A stretch of DNA of 64,000 bases from Spartobacteria bacterium UBA695. GTDB lineage: Bacteria; Verrucomicrobiota; Verrucomicrobiia; Chthoniobacterales; Chthoniobacteraceae. A program made the position numbers and the translations under genes. Position 1 is the first letter of the stretch. Each line of letters starts with the position of its first letter. The notes under the pieces were generated by a model. That model was not told the origin of the DNA. It did not search any database and saw only the letters and a program-made list of their open reading frames with translations. The stretch lies in assembly GCA_002298145.1 (NCBI GenBank), contig DBMP01000023.1, positions 124,001 through 188,000 of the forward strand. The letters are read 5' to 3'. This document shows positions 52,002 through 60,800 of the stretch, in pieces.

Positions 52002-53534
52002 CTAGTTACCGTTCGATGCCGACATCCACCCACGCAAGGCCGCGCCTACATTCTGCGGCTTTTGCCGGATCATTTCATTAAGCATCTCCGGGGAAAGCTG
52101 CGGTTTTTCCGCTTCGAAGTTCACATTGGGATCCAGGATCTCGATGGGGATCTCGTATGGCTTCGTGCGCTTCAAAAGCCGGAGGAAAGCCATCACGGCA
52201 ACCACGGCAATCAGCAAGCCAAAGCCATTACGCACCCACTCCGGATTGGCGTAAAGGAGGTCCAAAAATTCCGTCTTTCTGCCCACCGGAGCCACGAACG
52301 GCACCTCCTGGAGCGAGATCATCTGCGAAAGATCCTGTCCGCTCTCGGGCTTGATGCCAAGGGCGTTGGCCACCATCTGCCGGAGCGAGTCAAGTTCCTG
52401 CACCGTGCGCGCTTTCTCCTTTGCCGCGATAAATACCGAAGCTGAGACACGCGTAATTTTACCCGGGCTTTTCACCGAATTAATCGTCGTCCGGTTAATC
52501 TCGTAGCTATTGGTTTTATTTTTGCGAGTTTCCTCGCTGTTTTTACCACCCGGCTTGCCGTTGCCTTCGCCGGTGGGGGTGGCGGGAGTATTGGAGGAGA
52601 CGCCCACGGCGGGCCGCTGGCTGGAGCCATCCGTTTCGGTCGTAATAACGCTGTCTTCCGTCACCACCTCGTTGCGCACAACCTGCCCATCGGGTTCATA
52701 AACGTCCTTCACAGAAGTGGAGCTCTCGATATCCACATCGGCCGATACCCGCACCACGGCATTGTTTTCCCCCAGCACCTTGGAGAGCATTGTTTCGACC
52801 TTCCCCGCAAAGTAATCCTCGATACTCTTGCGGTATTTCATCTGCGCGGAGGCATTCCCAAGGGAGGGATCGTCCTTGAGATGTTCCGTCAGCACGCTAC
52901 CATGGCTGTCCACGACCGCCACGTCGTTCACATTCAGCCCCTCAACCGAGTTCGCCACTAGAAAGCGGATCGAATTAACGGCCTCTTGCGTCATGGCGCC
53001 CGAGCCTTGCTCGACAAAGACCGAGGCCGTCGGCTTCGTCTTAGTTTCAGAAAAGAGCAAGCGGTTTTCCGGCAGAACGATCATCACCCGCGCCGAGCGA
53101 ACGCCCTGGATCTGCGCAATGGTGCGCGAAAGCTCCCCTTGCACGGCCCGGAGGTAATTGGTGCGTTGCACAAAGTCGCTGATGCCGAAGTTCGTCCGGT
53201 CGAAAATCTCGAACCCTATCCCGCCGCCTGACGGGACCCCCTTGGCCGCAAGCGCCGCGCGCAATTGGTGCACTTTTTCGGCAGGCACATAAACGGAGTT
53301 TCCGCCCGCGCCCATCTCGTACTTCACGCCTTGTTCCTGGAGCAGCGTGAGCACCTCCGCGACGTCCTTCTCCCCCAACCGCCCGTAGAGAAGCTGCATC
53401 TGCGGATGGCCCGACCACATCGTTACCGCGATGATCCCGGCCACGACAGCCAGCATCGCCGCACCGAGCGTCAGCCGCTGGCCGGTCGACAACTGACTCC
53501 AAAACATCCTGAACTGTTTGGCGAAATCGTTCAT
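52002..53534 (-). CDS. fliF: FliF, MS-ring protein
   Basis: The 510-residue protein has two membrane helices (TLGAAMLAVVAGIIAVTMWS; NGFGLLIAVVAVMAFLRLLK) flanking the periplasmic ring-building domains. The first of these has the pattern VYVPAEKVHQLRAALAAKGV and GFEIFDRTNFGISDF; a later one has YEINRTTINSVKSPGKITRV. The C-terminal LSPEMLNEMIRQKPQNVGAA region binds FliG. It is shorter than Salmonella FliF (560 residues). It is the platform on which the rotor and export gate assemble. Confidence 0.97.
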   Translation of the reverse strand: MNDFAKQFRMFWSQLSTGQRLTLGAAMLAVVAGIIAVTMWSGHPQMQLLYGRLGEKDVAEVLTLLQEQGVKYEMGAGGNSVYVPAEKVHQLRAALAAKGVPSGGGIGFEIFDRTNFGISDFVQRTNYLRAVQGELSRTIAQIQGVRSARVMIVLPENRLLFSETKTKPTASVFVEQGSGAMTQEAVNSIRFLVANSVEGLNVNDVAVVDSHGSVLTEHLKDDPSLGNASAQMKYRKSIEDYFAGKVETMLSKVLGENNAVVRVSADVDIESSTSVKDVYEPDGQVVRNEVVTEDSVITTETDGSSQRPAVGVSSNTPATPTGEGNGKPGGKNSEETRKNKTNSYEINRTTINSVKSPGKITRVSASVFIAAKEKARTVQELDSLRQMVANALGIKPESGQDLSQMISLQEVPFVAPVGRKTEFLDLLYANPEWVRNGFGLLIAVVAVMAFLRLLKRTKPYEIPIEILDPNVNFEAEKPQLSPEMLNEMIRQKPQNVGAALRGWMSASNGN

Positions 53535-53551
53535 AAAAAATTACCCCACGC

Positions 53552-53938
53552 TCAAACCTGCATCCGCATCAGCTCCTGGTAGGATTCCACCAGCTTGTTG
53601 CGCACCTCGACCATCAGCGAAAAAGCCACGCTCGATTCCTGAATCGAGATCATCGCCTGATGCAAGTTATTGGTTTCGCCGGAAAGCAGCTTATTTTGAT
53701 CCGCCTCGGCAGCCTTCATTTTGCCGTCCACGTCCTGAACCGCCTGCTCCAAAACCTTGGAAAACGAAGTGGCCGATGAAGACTCGCCCGATGCGTCGGA
53801 GGAACGAGGCGACGAGGGCAGGGAAACCCCCTCCAGCCCACCCGCACCCGGCGACGCAGCGGCACGCTCCGCGATCTCCTGGGATCTCCCAAGGAGATTG
53901 GAGTAGCTGGTATTACCGATGGGGCCGATGATGGACAT
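53552..53938 (-). CDS. fliE: FliE, MS ring-rod junction protein
   Basis: This 128-residue protein has a Ser/Gly-rich N-terminal part. The FliE core follows (SFSKVLEQAVQDVDGKMKAA, LLSGETNNLHQAMISIQESS, FSLMVEVRNKLVESYQELMR). The N-terminal 50 residues are longer than usual. Position between flgC and fliF is the standard order. Confidence 0.94.
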   Translation of the reverse strand: MSIIGPIGNTSYSNLLGRSQEIAERAAASPGAGGLEGVSLPSSPRSSDASGESSSATSFSKVLEQAVQDVDGKMKAAEADQNKLLSGETNNLHQAMISIQESSVAFSLMVEVRNKLVESYQELMRMQV

Positions 53939-53944
53939 AGCGTG

Positions 53945-54343
53945 CTATTTGCCGATGGAAAGCGCTTGGGAAGCCAGTTGCTTTGCATTGCGGACCACGG
54001 CGAGGTTCGCTTCGTAGGCCCGGGAGGAATTCATCAGATCGACCATCTCTGTAGCGAGATTAACGTTGGGCATCTGAACCATTCCGTTCTCGTTGGCATC
54101 GGGATGGGCCGGGTTGTAGACCGTTTCGCCAGGAGTGGTATCAGTAGAGACCCGGGAAACGCGCACCCCTTTTTCCGCGCCGTCGAGCACGGATTCAAAC
54201 GACACCATTTTGCGCTGATAAGGCGCCCCGTCCACATCGTGCGTCGTCTGCGCATTGGCAATGTTCTCGGCCACGATGTTCATGCGGACTTTTTCCGCAT
54301 TGAGCGCGCTGGAGGTGACGTTGATACCGGAGATCAGGTTCAT
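53945..54343 (-). CDS. flgC: FlgC, proximal rod protein
   Basis: The 132-residue protein shows GINVTSSALNAEKVRMNIVA, ENIANAQTTHDVDGAPYQRK, and the C-terminal NVNLATEMVDLMNSSRAYEA. It forms part of the proximal rod with FlgB and FlgF. It lies 14 nt after flgB and 6 nt before fliE. Confidence 0.96.
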   Translation of the reverse strand: MNLISGINVTSSALNAEKVRMNIVAENIANAQTTHDVDGAPYQRKMVSFESVLDGAEKGVRVSRVSTDTTPGETVYNPAHPDANENGMVQMPNVNLATEMVDLMNSSRAYEANLAVVRNAKQLASQALSIGK

Positions 54344-54357
54344 GGAGTGATTCGAGA

Positions 54358-54732
54358 CTATGAACGACCGGTGATCGCCACTTTGAGTTGCTTGAGTGAC
54401 GCGCTGACAAACTCCGTGAGAGCGTTGTATTGCAGGGTATTGGAGCTCATCGCGGTCAGTTCCTTGTCGATCTCGACATTGTTGCCGTCGAGGCGCTGGC
54501 TGGTAGCCTGGGTATCCGTCGCGAGCGAAGGCGTACCGAGTTCATCCAGCGTCCTCGACTGAAGGTGGGTGGCGAATTCCTTGGAAAAGTCTTTGGGCAG
54601 ATCGACCCGCTTGTAGTTCGGCGTCTCGACGTTGGCGATATTGGACGCCAGGGCTTCATGCCGCATCTGGGTAATATCCAGCAGCCGCTTGGAGGCAAGG
54701 TAGTTGGTATTGGAAAAAAGCCCGTCGATCAT
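54358..54732 (-). CDS. flgB: FlgB, proximal rod protein
   Basis: This 124-residue protein starts IDGLFSNTNYLASKRLLDIT and contains RHEALASNIANVETPNYKRV, the rod motif. An ATG four codons earlier lies upstream of the predicted sigma-54 transcription start. ATG 54732 lies exactly 15 nt after the -12 box, as in flgF, so it is the better start and would be read from a message with a leader of about 5 nt. There is no ribosome-binding site. It opens the main flagellar operon. Confidence 0.93.
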   Translation of the reverse strand: MIDGLFSNTNYLASKRLLDITQMRHEALASNIANVETPNYKRVDLPKDFSKEFATHLQSRTLDELGTPSLATDTQATSQRLDGNNVEIDKELTAMSSNTLQYNALTEFVSASLKQLKVAITGRS

Positions 54733-54747
54733 GGCTGCGCCCATCTA

Positions 54748-54763
54748 AGCAACCCATATGCCA
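54748..54763 (-). promoter_or_regulatory. Sigma-54 promoter of the main flagellar operon (flgB)
   Basis: TGGCATATGGGTTGCT differs from TGGCAC-N5-TTGCW only in the sixth base and is followed by TAG, as at flgF. The transcription start is predicted near 54737. The rest of the 54733-54883 gap holds no gene that I can see. Confidence 0.82.
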
Positions 54764-54883
54764 GCAAAAGCGCCAATTCGTTTGAACCCCCAGGTTCCCC
54801 ACGAAATGACGCATTCATCGGGCAAAGCCACACTCGAGCTGACAGGACTGAAGTTGCCGGGAGGCAAAATTTGCCGCGTCCCG

Positions 54884-55276
54884 CTATGCAACCAACGCAA
54901 TCGCCGTGGACGCCTCGGGAGTGGCAGCGGCCCATTGCCGAACCACCGCATGGCTTTGCGAACTCAGCGGAACGGTCACTTTTTCCCCTCCGGGCAAGAT
55001 CTGCGACAAACTTCCATCGCGGGAAACCGATAACCGGACCGTCGCCCCGGAACCTGCGGAAGCCAAGAGGGACTGGACCTCGGGCAGCGCCGCCACATTT
55101 TGCTGGATCGCACCCGCGCTGTTTTTTCCACCCGAGGCAGCATGGTTGAGCAATGTCTGGAAGTCCGTCGTCTGGGACGCCTCGGCAGCCTGCGCCTGCG
55201 CATCCGCCGCGCGGTTCCAACGTTGGAGAGCCGATGTGGCCAGGGAGGTAATGGCAGGTATGGCAAAGGGAAACAT
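54884..55276 (-). CDS. Small protein of unknown function with its own sigma-54 promoter
   Basis: The 130-residue protein (start at ATG 55276, 15 nt after the -12 box; a second ATG five codons upstream would precede the transcription start) is Ala/Ser/Gln-rich. It contains AADAQAQAAEASQTTDFQTLLNHA, here residues of about 24-47, and a later part with beta character (GATVRLSVSRDGSLSQILPG). No signal peptide or membrane helix is clear. I do not recognise it; the DFQTLLNHA segment loosely recalls N-terminal regions of FliK or other exported flagellar proteins. It lies just upstream of the flgB promoter on the same strand. Confidence 0.6.
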   Translation of the reverse strand: MFPFAIPAITSLATSALQRWNRAADAQAQAAEASQTTDFQTLLNHAASGGKNSAGAIQQNVAALPEVQSLLASAGSGATVRLSVSRDGSLSQILPGGEKVTVPLSSQSHAVVRQWAAATPEASTAIALVA

Positions 55277-55291
55277 ATCGTCATGTTGCAT

Positions 55292-55307
55292 AGCACCCCA
55301 TGTGCCA
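55292..55307 (-). promoter_or_regulatory. Sigma-54 promoter of the 130-residue unknown gene
   Basis: TGGCACATGGGGTGCT has the full TGGCAC -24 box and GTGCT in place of TTGCT at -12. Its central ATGGG is identical to that of the flgB promoter. The preferred ATG follows by 15 nt. Confidence 0.72.
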
Positions 55308-55385
55308 CCGGCCCGTCCCCGGAGGCCGAAAACCGGAGGATTGCATCTTCCCTGAAGCTTGGTTTATGCTTTCCCAAGGTCAAGA

Positions 55386-55850
55386 ATGAACGAAAAGCCT
55401 CTGAATTTTCCGCAAGACGAAACTTTTCCACCCCAGGGAAAAGGCGAGGTGCTTTTGTTGGTGGACAGCGAAAAATCAGTGCTCGAAATGGCCTCCATCG
55501 TCTTTGGTCTGGCCGGTTACAAGGTCATCACCGCCGACAACTCGGCAAAGGCGTTTGAAATTTACCACAAACAGAGCAAGAAAATCGACGCCGTTCTCCT
55601 GGACTGGTCGATGCCGGCCATCGGCGGCGTTACCCTGAGCCGGAAGCTCGTGGACATTAACCCCAGGGCGAAAATCATCGTCTCAGGCAGGCAGGATTTT
55701 CCCCAAAACGAACTGGAGCTTCGGAAACTTGGCGTCAGATATTTTCTTTCTCAACCCTATAACGTCACCGAGCTTCTCAAGGCCGTCCATGAGACAATTC
55801 ACCCCGGCAGCGCGAATCAGCGCAAACGCTCCAACCTGCCACCGGGATAG
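55386..55850 (+). CDS. Single-domain response regulator with atypical active site
   Basis: This 154-residue protein starts at ATG 55386, with AAGG 6 nt upstream (a TTG nine codons earlier is less likely). It is one receiver domain with a short N-terminal extension. The phospho-acceptor Asp is present (Asp 73 in LLDWSMP), as is the switch Ser (IIVSG). One Asp of the acidic pair is Ser (VDSE, 27-29), and the invariant Lys is Gln (FLSQPYN, Gln 123). Phosphorylation chemistry should be weak or absent. It has no output domain. It converges on the glycosyltransferase gene, overlapping its end by 34 nt. Confidence 0.85.
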   Translation: MNEKPLNFPQDETFPPQGKGEVLLLVDSEKSVLEMASIVFGLAGYKVITADNSAKAFEIYHKQSKKIDAVLLDWSMPAIGGVTLSRKLVDINPRAKIIVSGRQDFPQNELELRKLGVRYFLSQPYNVTELLKAVHETIHPGSANQRKRSNLPPG

Positions 55851-57820
55851 ATAGGCCGGAGCTTATCCCTTGCCGCCAGCCGTTCGGCCCACCATTTTTC
55901 GTAATCGCCGATCGTCTGCACTTCGATTTCGTCGTGATTCACCTGGCTGCCAACCTCCAGGCAGACATCCAGATTCGAAAGGTCCGGCCGGGGCATATCC
56001 CCATTCAAGAACCGCTCCCACATCGTGGAGTACAAACCCTCAAGGCTGCGCACCAGCAACGGCATATCGAAAAGCGTGCAGGTATCGCGCCCCGCACGCA
56101 ACCTCTCGCGCAAAGGATGGAGCAGCGCAGGCGTGTTGCCCAGGACCACGGCGCAGTTAACGTATTCGCGTGCCGAGGTAAAGCAGAGCTCCGGGATTCC
56201 CGCCGAGCGCACCAGGCTGCCGCAGACGCGGGAGGCAAACGAGCGACCGCTCAACGTGAGAACCGGCACCCCCATCCACAAAGCATCCGATGCCGTGGTA
56301 TGCGCGCCGTAAGGCGTCGTATCGAGGAATAAATCCGCCAGAACATAACGGGCCAGGTGAAAAGGGTTCGCCAGTTTCTCCGCGAAAATCACCCGCTCCG
56401 GCGCAATGCCGTGCTGAGCGGCGTGTTCCTTCAAGCGCTTGTTGGCCGCCTCGGTACTGCTTAAAAGCCAGAGCACGCTACCGGGAACCTGCTTAAGAAT
56501 CATCAGCCAACGCTCGAAGGTCGACCGGGTGATCTTGTGCGCACCGTTGAAACAGCAATACACCAACGCATCCTCCGGCAGCCTGGCCTCGGCGCGCGTG
56601 GGCGTATGCGGCGCGACATTCCGTTTGCGATTGCTCGGCTGATAGCACGGCAGCCGCAGCACCTCTTCGGAGTAGTAGATTTCCTGATCTTTTGAAATGA
56701 TCCAATCATCTGCAATCACATAATGATGGTACGGGCTGCCCATGCTCCCCGGGTACCCCAGCCAGTTCACAATCACCGGCGCGGGCCGCAGCGCAATCAG
56801 CTTGACGCGGGCCTCTCGCGTATAACCATTGAGATCCACAAGAATCTGGATACCGTCCTCCCGCATGCGCCGGGCGGCAGCAGCATCGTCCAGGCCTGTA
56901 ATGGGAATCCAGTGATCCGAGGTCGCCTGGAAGTTCGCATGCAGCGGGTCTTTCGCCTCCGGGCCGCAGTAATAGGCGAACACCTCCACCTTGGTGCGGT
57001 CGTGCAATCCGAGCACCTCCGTCATCAAGTAACCCAGCGCATGTTCACGCAAATCCGAGCAAAGGTAGCCAATCTTGAGCGGCCCGGTGGCGCTGGCCGC
57101 CCTTGGCCAAGCATCGAACGCCCCCACCGGCATCCCCACATCGAGCTTGTTGTAGTTCCACGACATCGCCAGTTGCAACAGCGGGTCATCCGTATATGCC
57201 GCGGCGGAGAGCGGCGACATCCCGCCCATGAGCGTCTCCCGGTCCACCCGCTCCCACGGTGCCACCACCGGCCATTTACATTGCCGCTGCCGGAGCGCGA
57301 CGTAATGCTGAGCAACATCCCTTTGGCGCGGATCAATTTCAAGACTCTGCCGCAGCATCTCCTCGGCGGGTTCATCCTGATCCGCCGCCTCAAGCACCCG
57401 CGCACTCTGGTTAAGAGCCGTTGTTTTATAAGTAACATTCGAGCCGTTGAGCGTCGCAAGCTTTGCCGAAACCGCCGACCATTGCACAATGGACATCCCG
57501 GAGTTACCCAGCCGCTCGTAAATGCGCCCAAGGTTAATATAGGCAGGCATAAACTCCACGTTGATGGCAATGGCCCGCTCCAGGCACTCACGGGCGGGCT
57601 GCAATTTTTCCGCGTCCGAGAGAATCACCGAATAGTTGAAAAGAATCGCATAGAGCAGCGGGTTATCCTGGTTATGCTCGATCCATGTCGCATAAAGCGT
57701 TTCCACGGACTGCGTTTGCCCGCTTTGCTTGAAGGTTTCCGCCGCACGCATCAGGTCCGCCACGCTCATCTTGCGCGACATAGAGTCCAGCATCGCTGTC
57801 GTAAGAATATCGTTGGTCAT
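55817..57820 (-). CDS. TPR-SPINDLY/OGT-type protein O-glycosyltransferase (GT41)
   Basis: The 667-residue protein has TPR-like repeats at residues 30-170 (ARECLERAIAINVEFMPAYI, AEEMLRQSLEIDP). A GT41 catalytic domain covers about 248-620 (LKIGYLCSDLREHALGYLMT, ILVDLNGYT, VNWLGYPGSMGS, DTTPYGAHTTASDALWMGVP, SRVCGSLVRSAGIPEL). The aligned SPINDLY/OGT catalytic motifs look complete, so it is probably active, transferring a sugar from UDP- or GDP-sugar to Ser/Thr. It starts 16 nt after the stop of the giant Thr/Ser-rich repeat gene on the same strand, with no terminator between. That makes the giant protein a prime candidate acceptor. Confidence 0.87.
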   Translation of the reverse strand: MTNDILTTAMLDSMSRKMSVADLMRAAETFKQSGQTQSVETLYATWIEHNQDNPLLYAILFNYSVILSDAEKLQPARECLERAIAINVEFMPAYINLGRIYERLGNSGMSIVQWSAVSAKLATLNGSNVTYKTTALNQSARVLEAADQDEPAEEMLRQSLEIDPRQRDVAQHYVALRQRQCKWPVVAPWERVDRETLMGGMSPLSAAAYTDDPLLQLAMSWNYNKLDVGMPVGAFDAWPRAASATGPLKIGYLCSDLREHALGYLMTEVLGLHDRTKVEVFAYYCGPEAKDPLHANFQATSDHWIPITGLDDAAAARRMREDGIQILVDLNGYTREARVKLIALRPAPVIVNWLGYPGSMGSPYHHYVIADDWIISKDQEIYYSEEVLRLPCYQPSNRKRNVAPHTPTRAEARLPEDALVYCCFNGAHKITRSTFERWLMILKQVPGSVLWLLSSTEAANKRLKEHAAQHGIAPERVIFAEKLANPFHLARYVLADLFLDTTPYGAHTTASDALWMGVPVLTLSGRSFASRVCGSLVRSAGIPELCFTSAREYVNCAVVLGNTPALLHPLRERLRAGRDTCTLFDMPLLVRSLEGLYSTMWERFLNGDMPRPDLSNLDVCLEVGSQVNHDEIEVQTIGDYEKWWAERLAARDKLRPIYPGGRLERLR

Positions 57821-57836
57821 ACTCGCTTAAAAAAAA

Positions 57837-60800
57837 TTACAGAATTGCGTCTTTAATCGCCTCAAGCTGCTCCGTGCTCATCACGGCCAATTGCTCCGAA
57901 GTCAGCGCCCCCAGCTCCGTCCCATTGAACATCGCAATCGCCGTCGTCGTCAGCGCGGCAAGCGTTGTCGTGGTAATCTCCGTCATGGTCGTCGTGGTAA
58001 TAGCCCCGAACTGCGTCGCAGACATATTGGCAATCAACGTCGGAACCACGATGCCGAGCTGCACGCCCGTCAACGCGCCGATTTGATCCGAGGTCATCGA
58101 CGCAAGCAGCGTCGTCGAAAGACTATTCCACTCCGTGCTAGTAAGGCTGCCGATTTGAGTTCCACTCATCGCCATGATCTGCGTGGTGGAAAGCGCATTG
58201 AGCTGACCGGTATCGAACGCTCGGATTTGCATCCGCTGCAAGCCGCCCACCTGCCCCGTGGTAAGCGCCTTGATTTGCGCCGTCGAAAACGCATCAATGG
58301 CCGTGATCGTCAGCGCGGCAATCTGCGTATCGCTCAGCGCAGCCAACTGAGTCAGCGTCATATCCGCAATCTCGCTCGTCGTCAAACCGCTGATCCCAGA
58401 AGACGAGAGCGCCGCAAGCTGCCGCGAAGTCAGCGTCTCAAATTGCTCCAGCGACAACGCACCGATCTGCGTCGCCGCCAGGCCGCTCAGTTCCGTAGCC
58501 GTCAGGAGCAGGATTTGCGTCGTCGTCAGGCCCGCGATCTGCGTCGTGGTCAACCCCGTAATCCCGGTAGCCGAAAGGCTGCCAAACTGCATCGTCGTCA
58601 GCTGCGCGAATTGTGCCGCCGTCAAACCGGAAACCGCCGTGTCGGTCAGCGCCATCAATTCCGCTGGCGTCAGCGACACTACCTGCGTCGTCGTCAACGA
58701 CTCCACCTGGCTCGCGCTCAAGCCGCTAACGCCCGTGGTGGAAAGTTCCGTTAGCTGCGTAGTCGATAACGCGGCAAGTTGGGTGGACGTCAGCGCCGCC
58801 ACCTGCGTCGAAGTCAACCCGCCCAATTCGGTGGCGGTCAAAACGCCGATCTGGGTCGTGGTCAGGTTGACAATCTGCGTGGTCGTCAGCGCCGCGATAC
58901 CCTTTGCCGAAAGGCTCGCCAGCTGGGTTTCAGTCAATTGAGCAAGTTCATCGGTCGTCAACCCCGAAAGCGCCGTCGTCGAAAGCCCCGCCACCTGCGT
59001 CACCGTCAACGCCGCAAATTGATCATCGGAGAGGTACCCGATCTGTTTATCAGTCAGACCGTATACCCCGTTAGTGGAAAGCGCGGCGACCTGGTCCGTC
59101 GTCAATGCGCCAAGTTGCGTGGAACTCAACTGCCCGACCTGGGTCGAAACCAACCCAGCGATTTCGGTCGTCGTCAGATTACCTAGTTCCGTCGTCGTTA
59201 GCGCCGAGACCTGCGTCGTCGTCAACGCCCCCACTTGCTCTTGCGTCAATGCGGCGAGCTGCTTCCCGGTAAGCGAGGCAAACTGCGTGGCCGTCAAACC
59301 AGTCGCGCCCGTCGTGGAAAGCGCGGCAATCTGCGTCGTCGTGAATGCCGCAAGCTGCTCCTTGGACAAAGCGGAAACCTGGCTCGATGTCAGCCCCGCG
59401 ATCTCCGTGGTCTTCAGCGATAGTAGCTGAGTCGTACTCAATGCCGCAATCTGCGTGATAGTCAGCGCACCAATCTCCGTTGTGGTCAGGCCTTGTAGTT
59501 GCGTTGTCGTCAACGCATTCAGCAGCGTCGTAGAGAGCGCCTGAACCTGCGTGGTCGTCAAGCCGCCAAGCTCCGTGGCAGTCAGCGCCCTGAAAGCCGT
59601 GCTCGATAGCGATTCAAACTGGGTCTCGCTCATTCCCTTGATCGCCGTGGCGGAAAACGCGGCGATTTGCTGTGTCGTCAACGCCGCCAGCTGCGTGGTC
59701 GTCAATGTGGAAACCTGCGTCGAAGTCATCCCGGCAATCTCCCCCGTCGTAAGGCAGGTCAACTGCGTGGATGTCAGCGTAGCCACCTGTTTTGTCGTCA
59801 GCGCGCCGACCTGCGTCGAGGTCAGCGCCGCAAGTTGTTTCGTAGTCAGCGCCGCAAGTTCGCTCGTCGTCAAGTTGCTCACACCCGTCGTCGAGAGCGC
59901 GGCCATTTGAGAAATCGTCAGCGCGGCAAGTTGACTCGTGGCCAATGCCGCGACCGTCGTGGCATTCAAGCTGGCAATTTGCGTCGTCGTCAACGCCGCG
60001 ATTTGATCCGTGGTCAGCGCCTGCAATTGCGTGGCCGCGAGGATCGCGATGCCCGTAGTCGGAAGCCCCTGAATTTGCGTCGTCGTCAGCGAAGCAAGCT
60101 GCGAAGTCGTCAAAGCGCCAAGCTGCGTCGTGTTCAACGAACCGAGCTCTGTGGACGTCAACGCCCCAAGCTGCGCCGCGGAGAGCGCCCCCAGTTGCGT
60201 CGCCGTCAAGCCGCTGAAAGCCGTCGTAGAGAGCGCGGCAACCTGCGTCGTATTCAACGCCGCAAGCTGCGTGGTGCTCAGCGAGGCGAGCTGGCTATCG
60301 CTCATACCGCCGAGTTCAGTACTCGTCACCACGCCCCATTGGGCAGCCGTAAACGACGAAAGCTGAGTGGTCGTCAACGCGCCAAATTGCGCCGAAGTCA
60401 ACGCCGCCAGCTGGCGCGTCGTCAGCGCCGCAAGTTCGCTGGCAGTCAAAACGCTGATCGCCGTGGAATCAATCGCGGCGATTTGAGACGAGGAAAGAGC
60501 AGCCACCTGGGCCGTCGTCAACGCAGCGGCAGCCGCGGTGGTCAAAACGCCCATTTCCGTCGTCGTAAGCCCGGCCACTTGCGTAGTCGTCAGCGCACTA
60601 ATCTGCGACGCCGTCAGCGCCGCAAAGGCCTCTGTATCCAGGCTTCGAAGCTGCGTAGTCGTTAGGTTGGAAATTTGCGTCGCAGTTAGCGCGGCGATTT
60701 GCGTATCGCAGAGACTCGCTACCAAAGTCGTCGTCAACGCCGCGATCTGCACCGCGGTCAACGCCGCCATTTCCGTCGTTGTGAACCCGTCCGCACCAGC

